DNA of 64,000 nt from Bolinopsis microptera (taxonomy: Eukaryota; Ctenophora; Tentaculata; Lobata; Bolinopsidae). A program made the position numbers and the translations under genes. Location of the stretch: NCBI RefSeq assembly GCF_026151205.1, contig NC_087079.1, positions 17,602,945 to 17,666,944 of the forward strand. Reading direction: 5' to 3'. The notes under the pieces were generated by a model. The model had not been told where the DNA came from. It did no database searches and saw nothing but the letters and a program-made list of their open reading frames with translations. Of this stretch, positions 42,681 through 55,089 are shown piece by piece; position 1 is the first letter of the stretch, and each line of letters opens with the position of its first letter.

Positions 42681-43292
42681 TAAATGATGAGATCAGGAAG
42701 GTGATGGTATACACAAGGAAGACGAAACTGTTCAACCTTCCTGGAGCTGATATAATTACACTCACCAATCATCTGGATGTGGCTCCCGAGACACGGGGAT
42801 GGAAGAAAGTTGTGCAGTTTCTCAACCTTAAGATCGGTAACAAGCCTTCTTATTTCATTTATATCTGATCTTTAAAAAACCACTATGTCCCCCCCCCCAC
42901 TACTCACTACTATACTAAAGCCCCCCCCCCCCCCACTACTATACTATGTCCCCCCCTCAGTCCCCACTACTATACTATGTCCCCCCCCAGGTGAGGTGAG
43001 GAGATGTGAAGTTGCTGGGGGTGCAGCCCCGGTTGTGGAGCTGCTTTGTCAGAGGGGCTGGAATGTTGGTATGTTATATTCAATATCATAATTATAGTAC
43101 TGATACTCATTAACAAAGTGCTTTTATTATTTACCCATGCTTAGAATGTCTTCAAAGTTATCAGTACAAAATATAAAGTCTACCCTTCTAGGTAAAGTGC
43201 TGGACATGCTGAATAAGATTGGCAACCAAGAGGCGGTATCCTCCTTACTGGACATCATTAGTGATAACAAGATATCATCCACTCCTGGTTAG
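42681..43292 (+). CDS. Death-domain protein, 3' terminal three exons
   Basis: Exons 42681-42836, 42991-43068 and 43192-43292 join with GT-AG sites, all in phase 1, to a stop at 43290-43292. The product includes TKLFNLPGADIITLTNHLDV, TRGWKKVVQFLNLK, EVRRCEVAGGAAPVVELLCQ, RGWNVGKVLDMLNKIGNQEA and VSSLLDII. This is the six-helix death-domain pattern (W at helix 2, DVRRCE-like helix 3, LL..W/CQ..NVG..LD.L..I). The LFNLP start resembles IRAK/Pelle/MyD88-type death domains, but the fold alone does not name the protein. Such domains mediate oligomeric signalling (Toll/NF-kB or apoptosis). Upstream exons are missing; intron 1 is low-complexity (C runs with ACTACTATACTATGT). Confidence 0.75.
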
Positions 43293-43295
43293 GAT

Positions 43296-43484
43296 AGGAC
43301 ACGTGACAGATACTTTGACACGTGACAGATACTTTGACACGTGACAGATACTTTGACACGTGACAGATACTTTGACACGTGACAGATACTTTGACACGTG
43401 ACAGATACTTTGACACGTGACAGATACTTTGACACGTGACAGATACTTTGACACGTGACAGATACTTTGACACGTGACAGATAC
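43296..43484. repeat. 19-bp minisatellite (ACACGTGACAGATACTTTG), 10 copies
   Basis: Ten near-perfect copies immediately after the death-domain stop codon, each with a CACGTG palindrome, so it also forms an ordered E-box array. Confidence 0.95.
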
Positions 43485-43489
43485 TTACT

Positions 43490-44960
43490 ATGTTACCCTG
43501 ACAACTGACAGACCCTGATGTATGTATTCCGTGAAGTATTCTGGAATTTTAGGTTTTATTGAAATGTAGAGATTTGACCAAAAGACGTTATGTTATAACA
43601 TAATATAAATCAAGAGGCTTGCATATAATGAACATATTGACACGGATGCAGAGTTGAGTCTGTACGGAACCTAGTAGTTTCAGATCCTTGTTTAACTTGC
43701 CGTACAACAGTATGTCATAACTCTTGTTGTTGTCCAGACTACTGGATTTAAACAAACAACACTTGTTCAAGAAGTGAGACATGTTGAACAATAAAGTAAC
43801 GGTTAACATACAGTAACACTTGAGCCAACATTGAAATCATGTTACCACACTTACCAGTCAGTAACATGTTTTAACATTAATTCTGACCTGAACTGAAAGT
43901 GAATACTAAGGTTGTTGGGCATATATTACTTTACAGTCCCCTCTAGCCAAAAGGGGATTGTCGTACCTCATACAGTCATCTATCAATCGTATACATGGTC
44001 TTGTGGGTCTTGTTAGGCGAACTTTAACTTTTAGGCTGTTTAATCTGTTTAATCTGAAATTTCAACATTAATCATTTTCGGCAGACAAACAAATATATGA
44101 AAGTTACGAAACATGTTAAATGTCAAAAACTAATTGATGTCACCAGTAGTCTAGTCAATTTCGTGGGATTCTTTCAATTTTGTGACACATTTGTCCGTAA
44201 CCTTCTCTCCAAATCTCCAGTATTTATTGGTATTGGTGACAATTATCTTGTCATCAAGATGTCATTTGGTTCATTAATTCTTTAATTAATCTCCCTACTT
44301 CCCTCCTTGCCTGATGATTTTACCGTTTATTTAATTATACCATTTATTCTAATTCGGCAGATTATTTCCCAACCATTTTGTCTTGTTAACAATTCCTATA
44401 TAATATATATATAATCTACCTCCAGTGTGATATTCTTAATTTTGTAGAGTATCTACAAATCAGCATAGTTGTGATTAGCATGCAGCGCCGGTTAGTTATC
44501 TGTTTATCCATAAGATTATCATTGATCCTATAGAGAACTGTAATATAATGTAACTTAATAATATTAAGTAGCCAATTATAATTATTGGTTGTAAATTAAG
44601 GATTCCATTCTATGAGATTCTCTTCTTATGTTGTAATTAGTGTACCATTTGTTGCGCATGGATGGTATTAAAGGGGGGGGGGGGGGGGGGGGGTTATTAA
44701 GATCCCATTTAATCATCAACATGTTAATACTTTCCATGTTACATTCACTAACAACTTTACTGTTCAAGTGTTCAACCTTGTGCGTCCCTTCGCAAGATCA
44801 CTCGATAAGTTAATACTTTATAATTCTGCTGTTTTTTCAGTAACGTAGTGCCAGTATATATATATATTTGAATATTATACCGTCTAGACACGTCTGTTTA
44901 TTCCATTTATCTCTTTTTATCTGTTATTCAATCTATTTTACATTTTACGTAACCATTACG
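43490..44960. other. Non-coding interval
   Basis: No gene seen. Contains an 18-20 base G run (44674-44693) and a TA run (44400-44413). Short ORFs lack motifs. Confidence 0.45.
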
Positions 44961-44964
44961 TAAC

Positions 44965-45620
44965 CATTTTACGTAACGGCAAACATTGTTGATCAAAATA
45001 TATTTTTGGATTTAAAAAAAAAAACTTATTATCTAATTAATTAATTATCTAATCCAAAGGTTGTCCGATCGAAATTTGTTTTCTTTTATGTTTTGAACAC
45101 ATTGGTTCAATCTAGAACCTTCTACGACATTCAGAAGTTGTTTTATTAGCGGAGGTTTAATGTGGTAAAAAAAAGGTAAATAGTGGTTATTCTTTAAATC
45201 TCAAAAAACATACTACAACTACTACAAGAGTAATCCCGATAACACTCTTCAGTCTTCACACAGACAAGAAGATGACGATCAGACCTCGTTATTCTTTAAA
45301 AACGTCGAGATTTGTAAAAGTCCAAAATATTGAAAGTGAAAATGTTCAAACATTTTATATAAATTAGTTCATCATACGTTTTACGTAATTGTGAACATTT
45401 TTGTCCGAAATGTATTTTTGAAATTTCTGAAAATTTACTTATTATTTAATTAATTATTTAATTGATTATTTTATCAAAAAGTTGCCGTATAAAAATGTGT
45501 TCCCCTTTATTTTTAAACATACTGGTTTAAACTAAAATCTTCTAGGATATTCAGAAGTCGACTTATTTGCGGAAAACCAATGTGGTAAAAAGGTGGTTAA
45601 AAAAGTGGTAATTGTGGATT
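44965..45620. repeat. Diverged direct duplication (~240 bp, two copies)
   Basis: 44965-45190 and 45375-45620 share TTACGTAA, TTATTATCTAATTAATTA-like, TTCTACGACATTCAGAAG / TTCTAGGATATTCAGAAG and AATGTGGTAAAAA in the same order. About 70% similar by eye. Not coding. Confidence 0.5.
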
Positions 45621-46948
45621 TTGCTGACGTCAGAAATTTTGGGAACTCTCTGGAATGATTCCTGGGACCTGTCCCGACCATTTCCCGTTGAAATCGATTT
45701 GTTGCGAATTATGTCCGACAAATGCTTAAATTAGGACGCATGGTGCTCTGGACAGCTCATTAGCTGTTTAGTTGTCTTATAATAAATACCGTATCTTATG
45801 AACGGCTCTCAGACTGGAGTTATGACTTCCAGAGGCAAACTGCCGTTTATATTAACCATTGTAACCCCCACTAGTCACTGCCCCCACTACCCCAACTACC
45901 CCCACTACCCCCACTACCCCCGCTACCCCCACTACCCATTACCTCGTGGTTCTTGAAAGCTCCACCTTTATTGAATAATCATATGTCACAGAGTCGTGAC
46001 AATGATATTAATCTGTTTTTGTTATTATAATTAATAGTTTCAATATTCATTGTTAATCTCCGACTTGGTGCCGCCCATCCTGACTATCGTTATATTGATA
46101 GCGAGGGAGTGTGTGTAAGATATAAAGGAGGATGTGCTGGCAAACTGAATACTTAACACTCATGTACCTGTCGTTGCGTTGTGAAAATCAGGATAATTCT
46201 CAGTTTAACCCATCTCCTCCCATCTCCTCCTCAGTTTTAGACAGCAATTATCAGTCTTGAACCTTTTTAAACGTAATTAGAACAAAGTATCAGTAGTACT
46301 GTGTTAACAAAGAGGTCGCTATATCACCTGAGACTGCTTTGTGGACTGGTCTGCTTCTTCTTATTGTTTTAAGCCCGGGCTCACATTTTTAAGTTCACCT
46401 TTTTAACTGACACTCGAATATTTCGTATGCCGCTTGTGTTCATCAAAGTCTAATACTACAAACACTTACATCATGCTGTAAACGACTCTGTTTGCTTCAT
46501 TCTTTTCTGCGAACGTGAATTAAGCGCATGGTCACCCCCCCCCCCCCCCTCCCCCCTCCCCGACCCTGCTCCACCAAACGTCATCGTATTCTATAAAGCT
46601 ATTTTTAGAAAAAAAGTTACTAAAAGACTGATTATTATCGGAGCACCATCGACGTTCATTTAACAGCCGCACATCTTTAATGAAGCGTAATTAAACTGCC
46701 AGTAAACACGTGGTAATGACACGTGTATTTTCAAGATACCCTAGAGATCCGGACTTAGTCTAGACAAGGTAACACCGGTAGTTCTACCTCTGGAATGTAG
46801 AGTAATACCTGGTACCGGCAAAGTAATGACTTGTGGAGAGGGTGGGGTTTCGGTCTAAATCTTTATTTGACTTGGCTAAGTAATGTAGGGGTGTTTTTGA
46901 TTTAGCTTGTACGTGGTTTTAACCACGTTTAAAAAGGAAGGTACGTGT
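45620..46948. other. Non-coding interval with C-rich microsatellites
   Basis: 45880-45945 is a CCCCCACTA-type 9-bp repeat and 46533-46562 a C-rich run. TCTAGACAAGG-type short palindromes occur. No gene supported. Confidence 0.45.
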
Positions 46949-46950
46949 TC

Positions 46951-49286
46951 ATATTAACTCTGATAACTGCTATTAACTCTGATAACTACTATTAACTCTG
47001 ATAACTACTATTAACTCTGATAACTACTATTAACTCTGATAACTACTATTAACTCTGATAACTACTATTAACTCTGATAACTACTATTAACTCTGATAAC
47101 TACTATTAACTCTGATAACTACTATTAACTCTGATAACTACTATTAACTCTGATAACTACTATTAACTCTGATAACTACTATTAACTCTGATAACTGCTA
47201 TTAACTCTGATAACTACTATTAACTCTGATAACTACTATTAACTCTGATAACTACTATTAACTCTGATAACTACTATTAACTCTGATAACTACTATTAAC
47301 TCTGATAACTACTATTAACTCTGATAACTACTATTAACTCTGATAACTACTATTAACTCTGATAACTACTATTAACTCAATACTACTATTAACTCTGATA
47401 ACTACTATTAACTCTGATAACTGCTATTAACTCTGATAACTACTATTAACTCTGATAACTACTATTAACTCTGATAACTGCTATTAACTCTGATAACTGC
47501 TATTAACTCTGATAACTACTATTAACTCTGATAACTACTATTAACTCTGATAACTACTATTAACTCTGATAACTACTATTAACTCTGATAACTACTATTA
47601 ACTCTGATAACTACTATTAACTCTGATAACTACTATTAACTCTGATAACTACTATTAACTCTGATAACTACTATTAACTCTGATAACTACTATTAACTCT
47701 GATAACTACTATTAACTCTGATAACTACTATTAACTCTGATAACTACTATTAACTCTGATAACTACTATTAACTCTGATAACTACTATTAACTCTGATAA
47801 CTACTATTAACTCTGATAACTACTATTAACTCTGATAACTACTATTAACTCTGATAACTACTATTAACTCTGATAACTACTATTAACTCTGATAACTGCT
47901 ATTAACTCTGATAACTGCTATTAACTCTGATAACTACTATTAACTCTGATAACTACTATTAACTCTGATAACTACTATTAACTCTGATAACTACTATTAA
48001 CTCTGATAACTACTATTAACTCTGATAACTACTATTAACTCTGATAACTACTATTAACTCTGATAACTACTATTAACTCTGATAACTACTATTAACTCTG
48101 ATAACTACTATTAACTCTGATAACTACTATTAACTCTGATAACTACTATTAACTCTGATAACTACTATTAACTCTGATAACTACTATTAACTCTGATAAC
48201 TACTATTAACTCTGATAACTACTATTAACTCTGATAACTACTATTAACTCTGATAACTACTATTAACTCTGATAACTACTATTAACTCTGATAACTACTA
48301 TTAACTCTGATAACTACTATTAACTCTGATAACTACTATTAACTCTGATAACTACTATTAACTCTGATAACTACTATTAACTCTGATAACTACTATTAAC
48401 TCTGATAACTACTATTAACTCTGATAACTACTATTAACTCTGATAACTACTATTAACTCTGATAACTACTATTAACTCTGATAACTACTATTAACTCTGA
48501 TAACTACTATTAACTCTGATAACTACTATTAACTCTGATAACTACTATTAACTCTGATAACTACTATTAACTCTGATAACTACTATTAACTCTGATAACT
48601 ACTATTAACTCTGATAACTACTATTAACTCAGATAACTACTATTAACTCTGATAACTACTATTAACTCTGATAACTACTATTAACTCTGATAACTACTAT
48701 TAACTCACAAACTACTATTAACTCTGATAACTACTATTAACTCACAAACTACTATTAACTCTGATAACTACTATTAACTCTGATAACTACTATTAACTCT
48801 GATAACTACTATTAACTCTGATAACTACTATTAACTCTGATAACTACTATTAACTCTGATAACTACTATTAACTCTGATAACTACTATTAACTCTGATAA
48901 CTACTATTAACTCTGATAACTACTATTAACTCTGATAACTACTATTAACTCTGATAACTACTATTAACTCTGATAACTACTATTAACTCTGATAACTACT
49001 ATTAACTCTGATAACTACTATTAACTCTGATAACTACTATTAACTCTGATAACTACTATTAACTCTGATAACTACTATTAACTCTGATAACTACTATTAA
49101 CTCACAAACTACTATTAACTCTGATAACTACTATTAACTCTGATAACTACTATTAACTCACAAACTACTATTAACTCTGATAACTACTATTAACTCACAA
49201 ACTACTATTAACTCTGATAACTACTATTAACTCACAAACTACTATTAACTCACAAACTACTATTAACTCTGATACTCTGATAACTA
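46951..49286. repeat. 19-bp satellite array (ACTCTGATAACTACTATTA), ~122 copies
   Basis: About 2.3 kb of a 19-bp unit, extremely homogeneous. Variants are clustered: ACTGCTATTA near 46970, 47200, 47420-47510 and 47895-47920; a shortened ACTCACAAACTACTATTA form occurs only towards the 3' end (48704-49260). No ORF of note because the unit contains TGATAA. Confidence 0.97.
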
Positions 49287-49289
49287 CAT

Positions 49290-50350
49290 GATATAATATA
49301 CATTTCTCTCCGCTCAATACCTCACCTTCCAATGGTTGAAATGATAAAATTGTAGTAGTTTTTTGTTGCAGTGCTGTTAAGTTGCAGTGTTTCCGAATTA
49401 TAGGCTAAAGGGGACCCCTAATAGGGGACCCCTAATTATGAGGAGCTCCCTGGTTTCATCTGGATCACTACTAGATTAATTACTGTAGATCGTATCAGCT
49501 AATGACTGCGTGTACTAACGAGCAGTGCCACTAACTAATAGTAGAGTAACTAATGGCGCCTGCTAACGAGCAGTGCCACTAACTAATGGCGCCTGCTAAC
49601 CTGCTCGCACCTTGTTTAGATTAAAACAGTGGAGGGTACTGTGACATTATCCCTCAGCATTGTTCTTTAGTTCCTCTGCTGTTTTAGTTATAGTTCAGAG
49701 GTCATTGTTAGAATTAGTCATCTATTAAGGAGCCAATCTTAATAATATGATCTCACCATTTTATAACTTTTACCTTTGATGTCTTGAAATATTTCTTATT
49801 TTAGGCCGTTAAAAACTTGTCTAATAAAATCTATATTCCGTTAATTCACGAATTTATCACCTGGTAATGTCAGAACAACTCGTGAAATATATTTTAATTA
49901 ACAGATCAGGTGTACTTAATTGATATTATTAGTTAACATGCCTAACCTTCACATATTAGTGTAGTAGTAGTAGTATCCAGATATTATTAGAAGCCTCGCC
50001 TGGCAAATTCCATCCTCTAATTCGGAATTGCTTCCATATAATAGTGCGGAGTGCGGGCCATAATAAACTTAATATTTACTAGTGTAGATGCTGCCTATTA
50101 TAGAGCTGGTGGCAGACATATTATACTCCGCTCTTAAGGATGGCTCCTAACTGCTCACTCTCCCGGAATATTAGATCCAAAATACTTACCTTGTTAATTT
50201 ATATTTAATATTTAACCTCGCTTTTAAGGTTTACTGAGCGTCCAATAGAATACTAAACCTAGCTTAACGTCTGCAATTGCTTAAACAAGGTATCTCTTAC
50301 TTAGTTACTTCAGGCAACCGTAATAAAGTGCTAATAACCTTTGCCAAAGT
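49290..50350. other. Non-coding interval between satellites
   Basis: No gene. Contains GGGGACCCCTAATA twice (49410-49436) and a direct duplication of CTAACGAGCAGTGCCACTAA (about 49513 and 49563). Confidence 0.45.
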
Positions 50351-50351
50351 G

Positions 50352-50902
50352 TGGAGCTATTTTGTGGTGGGATAGCGGACCAATACCTTCTAGTTTATTG
50401 AGCTATTTTGTGGTGGGATAGCGGACCAATACCTTCTAGTTTATTGAGCTATTTTGTGGTGAGATAGCGGACCAACACCTTCTAGTTTATTGAGCTATTT
50501 AGTGGTGGGATAGCGGACCAATACCTTCTAGTTTATTGAGCTATTTAGTGGTGGGATAGCGGACCAATACCTTCTAGTTTATTGAGCTATTTTGTGGTGG
50601 GATAGCGGACCAATACCTTCTAGTTTATTGAGCTATTTTGTGGTGGGATAGCGGACCAACACCTTCTAGTTTATTGAGCTATTTTGTGGTGGGATAGCGG
50701 ACCAACACCTTCTAGTTTATTGAGCTATTTTGTGGTGGGATAGCGGACCAACACCTTCTAGTTTATTGAGCTATTTTGTGGTGAGATAGCGGACCAACAC
50801 CTTCTAGTTTATTGAGCTATTTAGTGGTGGGATAGCGGACCAACACCTTCTAGTTTATTGAGCTATTTTGTGGTGGGATAGCGGACCAACACCTTCTAGT
50901 TT
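50352..50902. repeat. 46-bp satellite array, left part (~12 copies)
   Basis: Unit starts GAGCTATTTTGTGGTGGGAT and ends CCTTCTAGTTTATT. The left part is cut within a unit by the hAT-type segment at 50903; the right part resumes at 59951 in the same orientation and register after the 8-bp duplication. Confidence 0.97.
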
Positions 50903-51331
50903 CAGAGGCACATATTATGTGCGGTAAAAAAATCGAAATTATGCGGTACCGCACCCGACTATAAAGGTAAAATGTGCGGTAAGGTGCGGTAAATTTTTAC
51001 CAATTATGCGGCAAATGTGCGACGATTTTTTCGAAATTTGTGCGGGAATTGTGCGGTTTTCTTTTGCATTTTCTGAAGGACTTTGGAAATTCTAAACGTA
51101 TAACCGCCGCTCTTATCAAAAGTAGGTCTGTTTATGTGTTACTGAGGGTTTAGTTCTTTACTAAGACCATGATTGAACCTATATTGAGATTCAGTTATCT
51201 GAGAACAGTGACTTGATCTGGTAGAGATCAGGAGACTTTACTTGTACACGTTGATTTGGTTTGATTTTAATGCGCGTTGATTCGAAAAAGCCACGTCAGC
51301 AACAATATTTTCAACAATCGCCCTGGCGGCC

Positions 51332-54300
51332 ATGCTGGCCAGCCAGGGCACAGTCCCGATCGCTCCTGATCCACCCCTTGGTCTAACTTATGGTCTAACT
51401 TATGGTCCTGGCACAGTCCCGACTGCTACCGCTCCTGTACTTAGTCTAACGTACGATCCTGGCAGCAACATCTCAGATGGCGGAAAAGATTGGAACTGCA
51501 ACACTAAACAGAACAGAAACTCAACAAACATCGAACAGACACCGAACACTTTATACTACTCTAGAAATGGTTTGGACACTTTAAATGATTGCTGTAATGG
51601 CCCTTATCAGTCGTACAAAGAGATAAGGACAACTATTTGTAAAAGTACATTACACGCAATAGAACACATTAGAATTGTAATTGTACATTGCACAAGACTT
51701 TTCGAGCTAATATTCCTGGAGTTATTGCAGTCCTGCTTTAAAGCATTGATGAATATTGTAGGAACGTGCATGTATTATTTTGATGTATGGGGTAGACAAG
51801 GACATGACTTTATAGTGTGGTTTTGGAATGTGAGTTATAGTTTCGAGCGTTTAAACAGCAATTTGATTTATAACATATGCAGCAGATATATCTCTAATTT
51901 TATGAATGAACTTAATGACGGTTTTATGACGAGTATGTTACGGTCCTCTTGCTCAGCCATGTCACTGCTGCATGCCTCTTCTAGGTTTCGTTCCGCGCCC
52001 GCTGGTCTTTCCCAGCCAGAGCCCACCAGTAGAGCTCCGCCTCCTCGCGCCTTGTCTCCGCATGCGTCGCGAACCGCGTCTCAACTGAGTGTACTTGTCC
52101 TTCAGCATAGCAACTCCCCCACATACACTCCTCACAATCCCACTCACAGTGCACAGTGTGACAGATTAGGTAGTGACCGGTCTTTGCGAGCTGGGGACTG
52201 GTTTCAGATAGCTGTAGTTGTCCTTCTGAGCCTCTGCTTCCTTGTTGCGACGCTCATAGCCGTTACTTTGCTGCTTTTACTTAGGGAACTCAGAAGCAGA
52301 CCACTGGCCCCTACCGTTCCTGTTTACGTCAGTGAAGAAGTAGAAAACCAATGTCTTAGTTCTAGTAAAACCTCGTGTAAACAGATCTCTCAACCCGGTT
52401 GTTTTTCCAACTCAATTTTCGATTTCTCTGCTTTGAAACTTGGTAGTTTGTTTCCACCACCTTGGCTGACTAATGCAACAGTGATGATGGCGAACGGCTC
52501 TGGGAAAACAGACGAGGCTAAAGAATCAAGTGAAACAGAGGATAACGACACTGATATTACTGAAGTAAGTGCCACTGAAGGTCTCCTGAAGCCAACCAAC
52601 AATGTGCTATCATCTTGCCAGGAAACTCCCGCCAAGAAGCTCAACAGACGTCTAAGTAACGTGAGCTGGGGTAACACTGAAACAAGTGATGATGCTGGAT
52701 CTGAGTCAAGTCTTTCAGGTTCACAGACAAAGAGTGATACAAACAGGCGGAGCACAGTGTGGATCAGAGATGACGGTGAGATATTTCTTGACAAAGGGAA
52801 GTCCTGCAAGCTTGGTTACATAAGCGACTACATCAGTACTGAGAGCAATGCTAACCTTTGTGCAGAACTCACTGCTACTGTTGGGAAACTCTGCACACCA
52901 AGCAACAAAGATAGGTACAAAGTCGTCCTCAAACATGGTGTGGAGACCAAACTGACAGATGTTGATCTAAAAAAGGGGGCAAAGAAGCTTAAGAAGACCG
53001 CAACCCCTAAAATGTCTGAACTATCCGTAAACCTGGACGAACCGTCTGAACTTTGCTCTTTTGTCAAATGCCACCAGGATCGTATCAACAAAACGGTTGA
53101 GGACGTTTTTCAGTTGGATGTTAAGTTTGACAAGACCACTATTTATCGGATGAGTGACCCCTCACACAGTATTCCATACGGCAACACTAGCCAGGAAAAC
53201 AGCAATTTCTCTCCAGTAGTTGCAGTGTTGGCACTTGGTCTGAAGGATCCACGCCCCATGTACACCAAGACCCAAGCTGGGAGTCAAGTAACCCACAAAG
53301 CGGCCCTTATGTCTGGCACGTTGTGCGTACTCAGTGGCAAGACAGAGTTGAGATACAAACGCTCGATACCTAGAGGTTGGGGAAAAGTAGAAGAACAGTA
53401 CTTCCTGATATTTGAACAGAAATGTCCAACAGAAACTGACAGCGCCCTCAAAGGTCCGCAGAAGAACCCTCAGTCAGACATCACCACGGAACAGGCTGAA
53501 GAAATGAACTTCCCCCTCCTTAAGACTCCCCCCACTGTTGTTCGAGTAACGTCTGTAGCAGACAACCTGGATTATGAAGCAGATGGAGGACTCCTGCTTG
53601 CATCAACGATCAGTGCAGTTGTAGGGAAGATGGATGAGGGAACGGTAGATAAGGAGCTCATAAGAAGTCAAGTCTCAACTGCAGGATCTTTATCTGAAAA
53701 GCGGACAAGACTTCAGAACAAAATGTGCATGTCAATCGGGGAACTTTCCATGTCAGCAGCCAATAACTCGATGTCTCACGGCATGAACTTCTCTCGATGT
53801 GACTCCCCGAGGATCGAAGACGTGGAAATGAAAGATGACATTGCATCAGTGCGTAATGCTCAAAAATGTGTGGAGAACTCTCTAAAGCATGTTGTGGATT
53901 CCATCGTATCTGTCAAGGCGAATGTAGCAACTCTCCAGGAAGCGACCAAACAACAAACTCAAAAAGACATCTCGCCTCACCCAACCAGCAACACCGACGT
54001 TTTGGATGCGATAAGTGATTTGAAAAGTGCAGTGAGTGATTGCAACAACAGAATCGACAATCTGAGCAAGACAAATGTGTTTACACAAACGATAAAGGAG
54101 TGCAATGGTAAAATTGATGACCTTGTGGAGAACATAAACGGCACAAAAGATGACCTTCAGTCAATGAGGAAGATTCTGAACGACCTTAGTCAAAATGGAG
54201 TAGATATCATGAAGAAATCGGTGGAAGACATGGGGAGCTACTACAATAGTGTCTTCTGCGATGAAACAAGGGAGCACATTAAAGACATCCACGCGTATGT

Positions 54301-55039
54301 AACACACCAAATGTGCGAGGTCGCAATTCAAACTGACCCTTTGATAAAAGAAATAGCAGCGTTAGGAGACCAACCGAACCTAGCCTCGCCTTCGCCCAAA
54401 TTTGGTTTCCCCGATCCAATAAAGCCCTCCCTGAAAGTCTTGGTCGAAAGTGGGCAACCCATCAACGTTTGGCTTGTTACCGATTCAATTATGAGACACA
54501 TTGATGAGTCATGCTTGGAATTTAGGAAATATAGGTTGAATTTCAAAAGAATTGACTTTACATGTAGTGAATCACTGACCGGTGAATACATGATGGGGAG
54601 CAAAATACCAACAGAGAAGCCTCAACTAATATATGTACATCTCGGCATCAATGATATACACAAAGGAGAGGACATTACCAAAATCATCGACAACTTCAAG
54701 ATCTTTAATGAAATGCTAGAACTAGTATCTCCCACCACCAGACTGGTCATCTCTTGCCCCCTACTGAACGGAAACACCTACCAGAACCGACACGTCTTTT
54801 CCTTGAGGAGATCCCTGTCCTTATTGGTCAATCAGCAGCAAGACGAGGACCCTAAAACAAAAAGGATTTTCCTTCAGAGAAATGATAAGTTCTTCATTAA
54901 CACTCAGTCCACTTCTAAGCAGAACTTGATGTACTTCCGCGATAATCTCCATCTATCAGAAAGAGGAATGCATGCAATCACCAACACCATGAGAGACACC
55001 CTCGACAAGATCTTCAGGGAGTTTGAGCTTCCAGTCTAA
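51332..55039 (+). CDS. LINE ORF1 protein with transmembrane segment, coiled coil and SGNH esterase-like domain
   Basis: 1,235 codons. Residues 1-45 hold an internal GTVP...LTY duplication. About 292-315 is a strong hydrophobic helix (AVVVLLSLCFLVATLIAVTL) followed by LRELRSR, a typical stop-transfer pattern. The middle (370-830) is Ser/Thr-rich with no fold recognised. About 855-970 looks like coiled coil (DLKSAVSDCNNRIDNL, IDDLVENINGTKDDLQSM). Residues 1046-1230 match SGNH/GDSL hydrolases: VWLVTDSI (block I), YVHLGINDIHKG (block III, Gly-x-Asn-Asp), and DNLHLSERG (block V, Asp-x-x-His). Esterase domains are known in ORF1 of CR1/L2-group LINEs; a membrane helix is not usual. ORF1 ends 50 bp before ORF2 starts. 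The first ATG is used; an internal start would remove the helix. Confidence 0.85.
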   Translation: MLASQGTVPIAPDPPLGLTYGLTYGPGTVPTATAPVLSLTYDPGSNISDGGKDWNCNTKQNRNSTNIEQTPNTLYYSRNGLDTLNDCCNGPYQSYKEIRTTICKSTLHAIEHIRIVIVHCTRLFELIFLELLQSCFKALMNIVGTCMYYFDVWGRQGHDFIVWFWNVSYSFERLNSNLIYNICSRYISNFMNELNDGFMTSMLRSSCSAMSLLHASSRFRSAPAGLSQPEPTSRAPPPRALSPHASRTASQLSVLVLQHSNSPTYTPHNPTHSAQCDRLGSDRSLRAGDWFQIAVVVLLSLCFLVATLIAVTLLLLLRELRSRPLAPTVPVYVSEEVENQCLSSSKTSCKQISQPGCFSNSIFDFSALKLGSLFPPPWLTNATVMMANGSGKTDEAKESSETEDNDTDITEVSATEGLLKPTNNVLSSCQETPAKKLNRRLSNVSWGNTETSDDAGSESSLSGSQTKSDTNRRSTVWIRDDGEIFLDKGKSCKLGYISDYISTESNANLCAELTATVGKLCTPSNKDRYKVVLKHGVETKLTDVDLKKGAKKLKKTATPKMSELSVNLDEPSELCSFVKCHQDRINKTVEDVFQLDVKFDKTTIYRMSDPSHSIPYGNTSQENSNFSPVVAVLALGLKDPRPMYTKTQAGSQVTHKAALMSGTLCVLSGKTELRYKRSIPRGWGKVEEQYFLIFEQKCPTETDSALKGPQKNPQSDITTEQAEEMNFPLLKTPPTVVRVTSVADNLDYEADGGLLLASTISAVVGKMDEGTVDKELIRSQVSTAGSLSEKRTRLQNKMCMSIGELSMSAANNSMSHGMNFSRCDSPRIEDVEMKDDIASVRNAQKCVENSLKHVVDSIVSVKANVATLQEATKQQTQKDISPHPTSNTDVLDAISDLKSAVSDCNNRIDNLSKTNVFTQTIKECNGKIDDLVENINGTKDDLQSMRKILNDLSQNGVDIMKKSVEDMGSYYNSVFCDETREHIKDIHAYVTHQMCEVAIQTDPLIKEIAALGDQPNLASPSPKFGFPDPIKPSLKVLVESGQPINVWLVTDSIMRHIDESCLEFRKYRLNFKRIDFTCSESLTGEYMMGSKIPTEKPQLIYVHLGINDIHKGEDITKIIDNFKIFNEMLELVSPTTRLVISCPLLNGNTYQNRHVFSLRRSLSLLVNQQQDEDPKTKRIFLQRNDKFFINTQSTSKQNLMYFRDNLHLSERGMHAITNTMRDTLDKIFREFELPV

Positions 55040-55089
55040 ATTTTAGTCTTCAAATCATGACCACCAACCCAACCTCTTGAAAAAATACT

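Noticed and set aside
43258-43473. 71-aa minus ORF with CHVSKYLSRVKV repeats
   Set aside because: Translation of the 19-bp minisatellite.
54328-54603. Minus-strand ORFs within the LINE ORFs
   Set aside because: Shadows of long plus-strand coding sequence with recognised domains.
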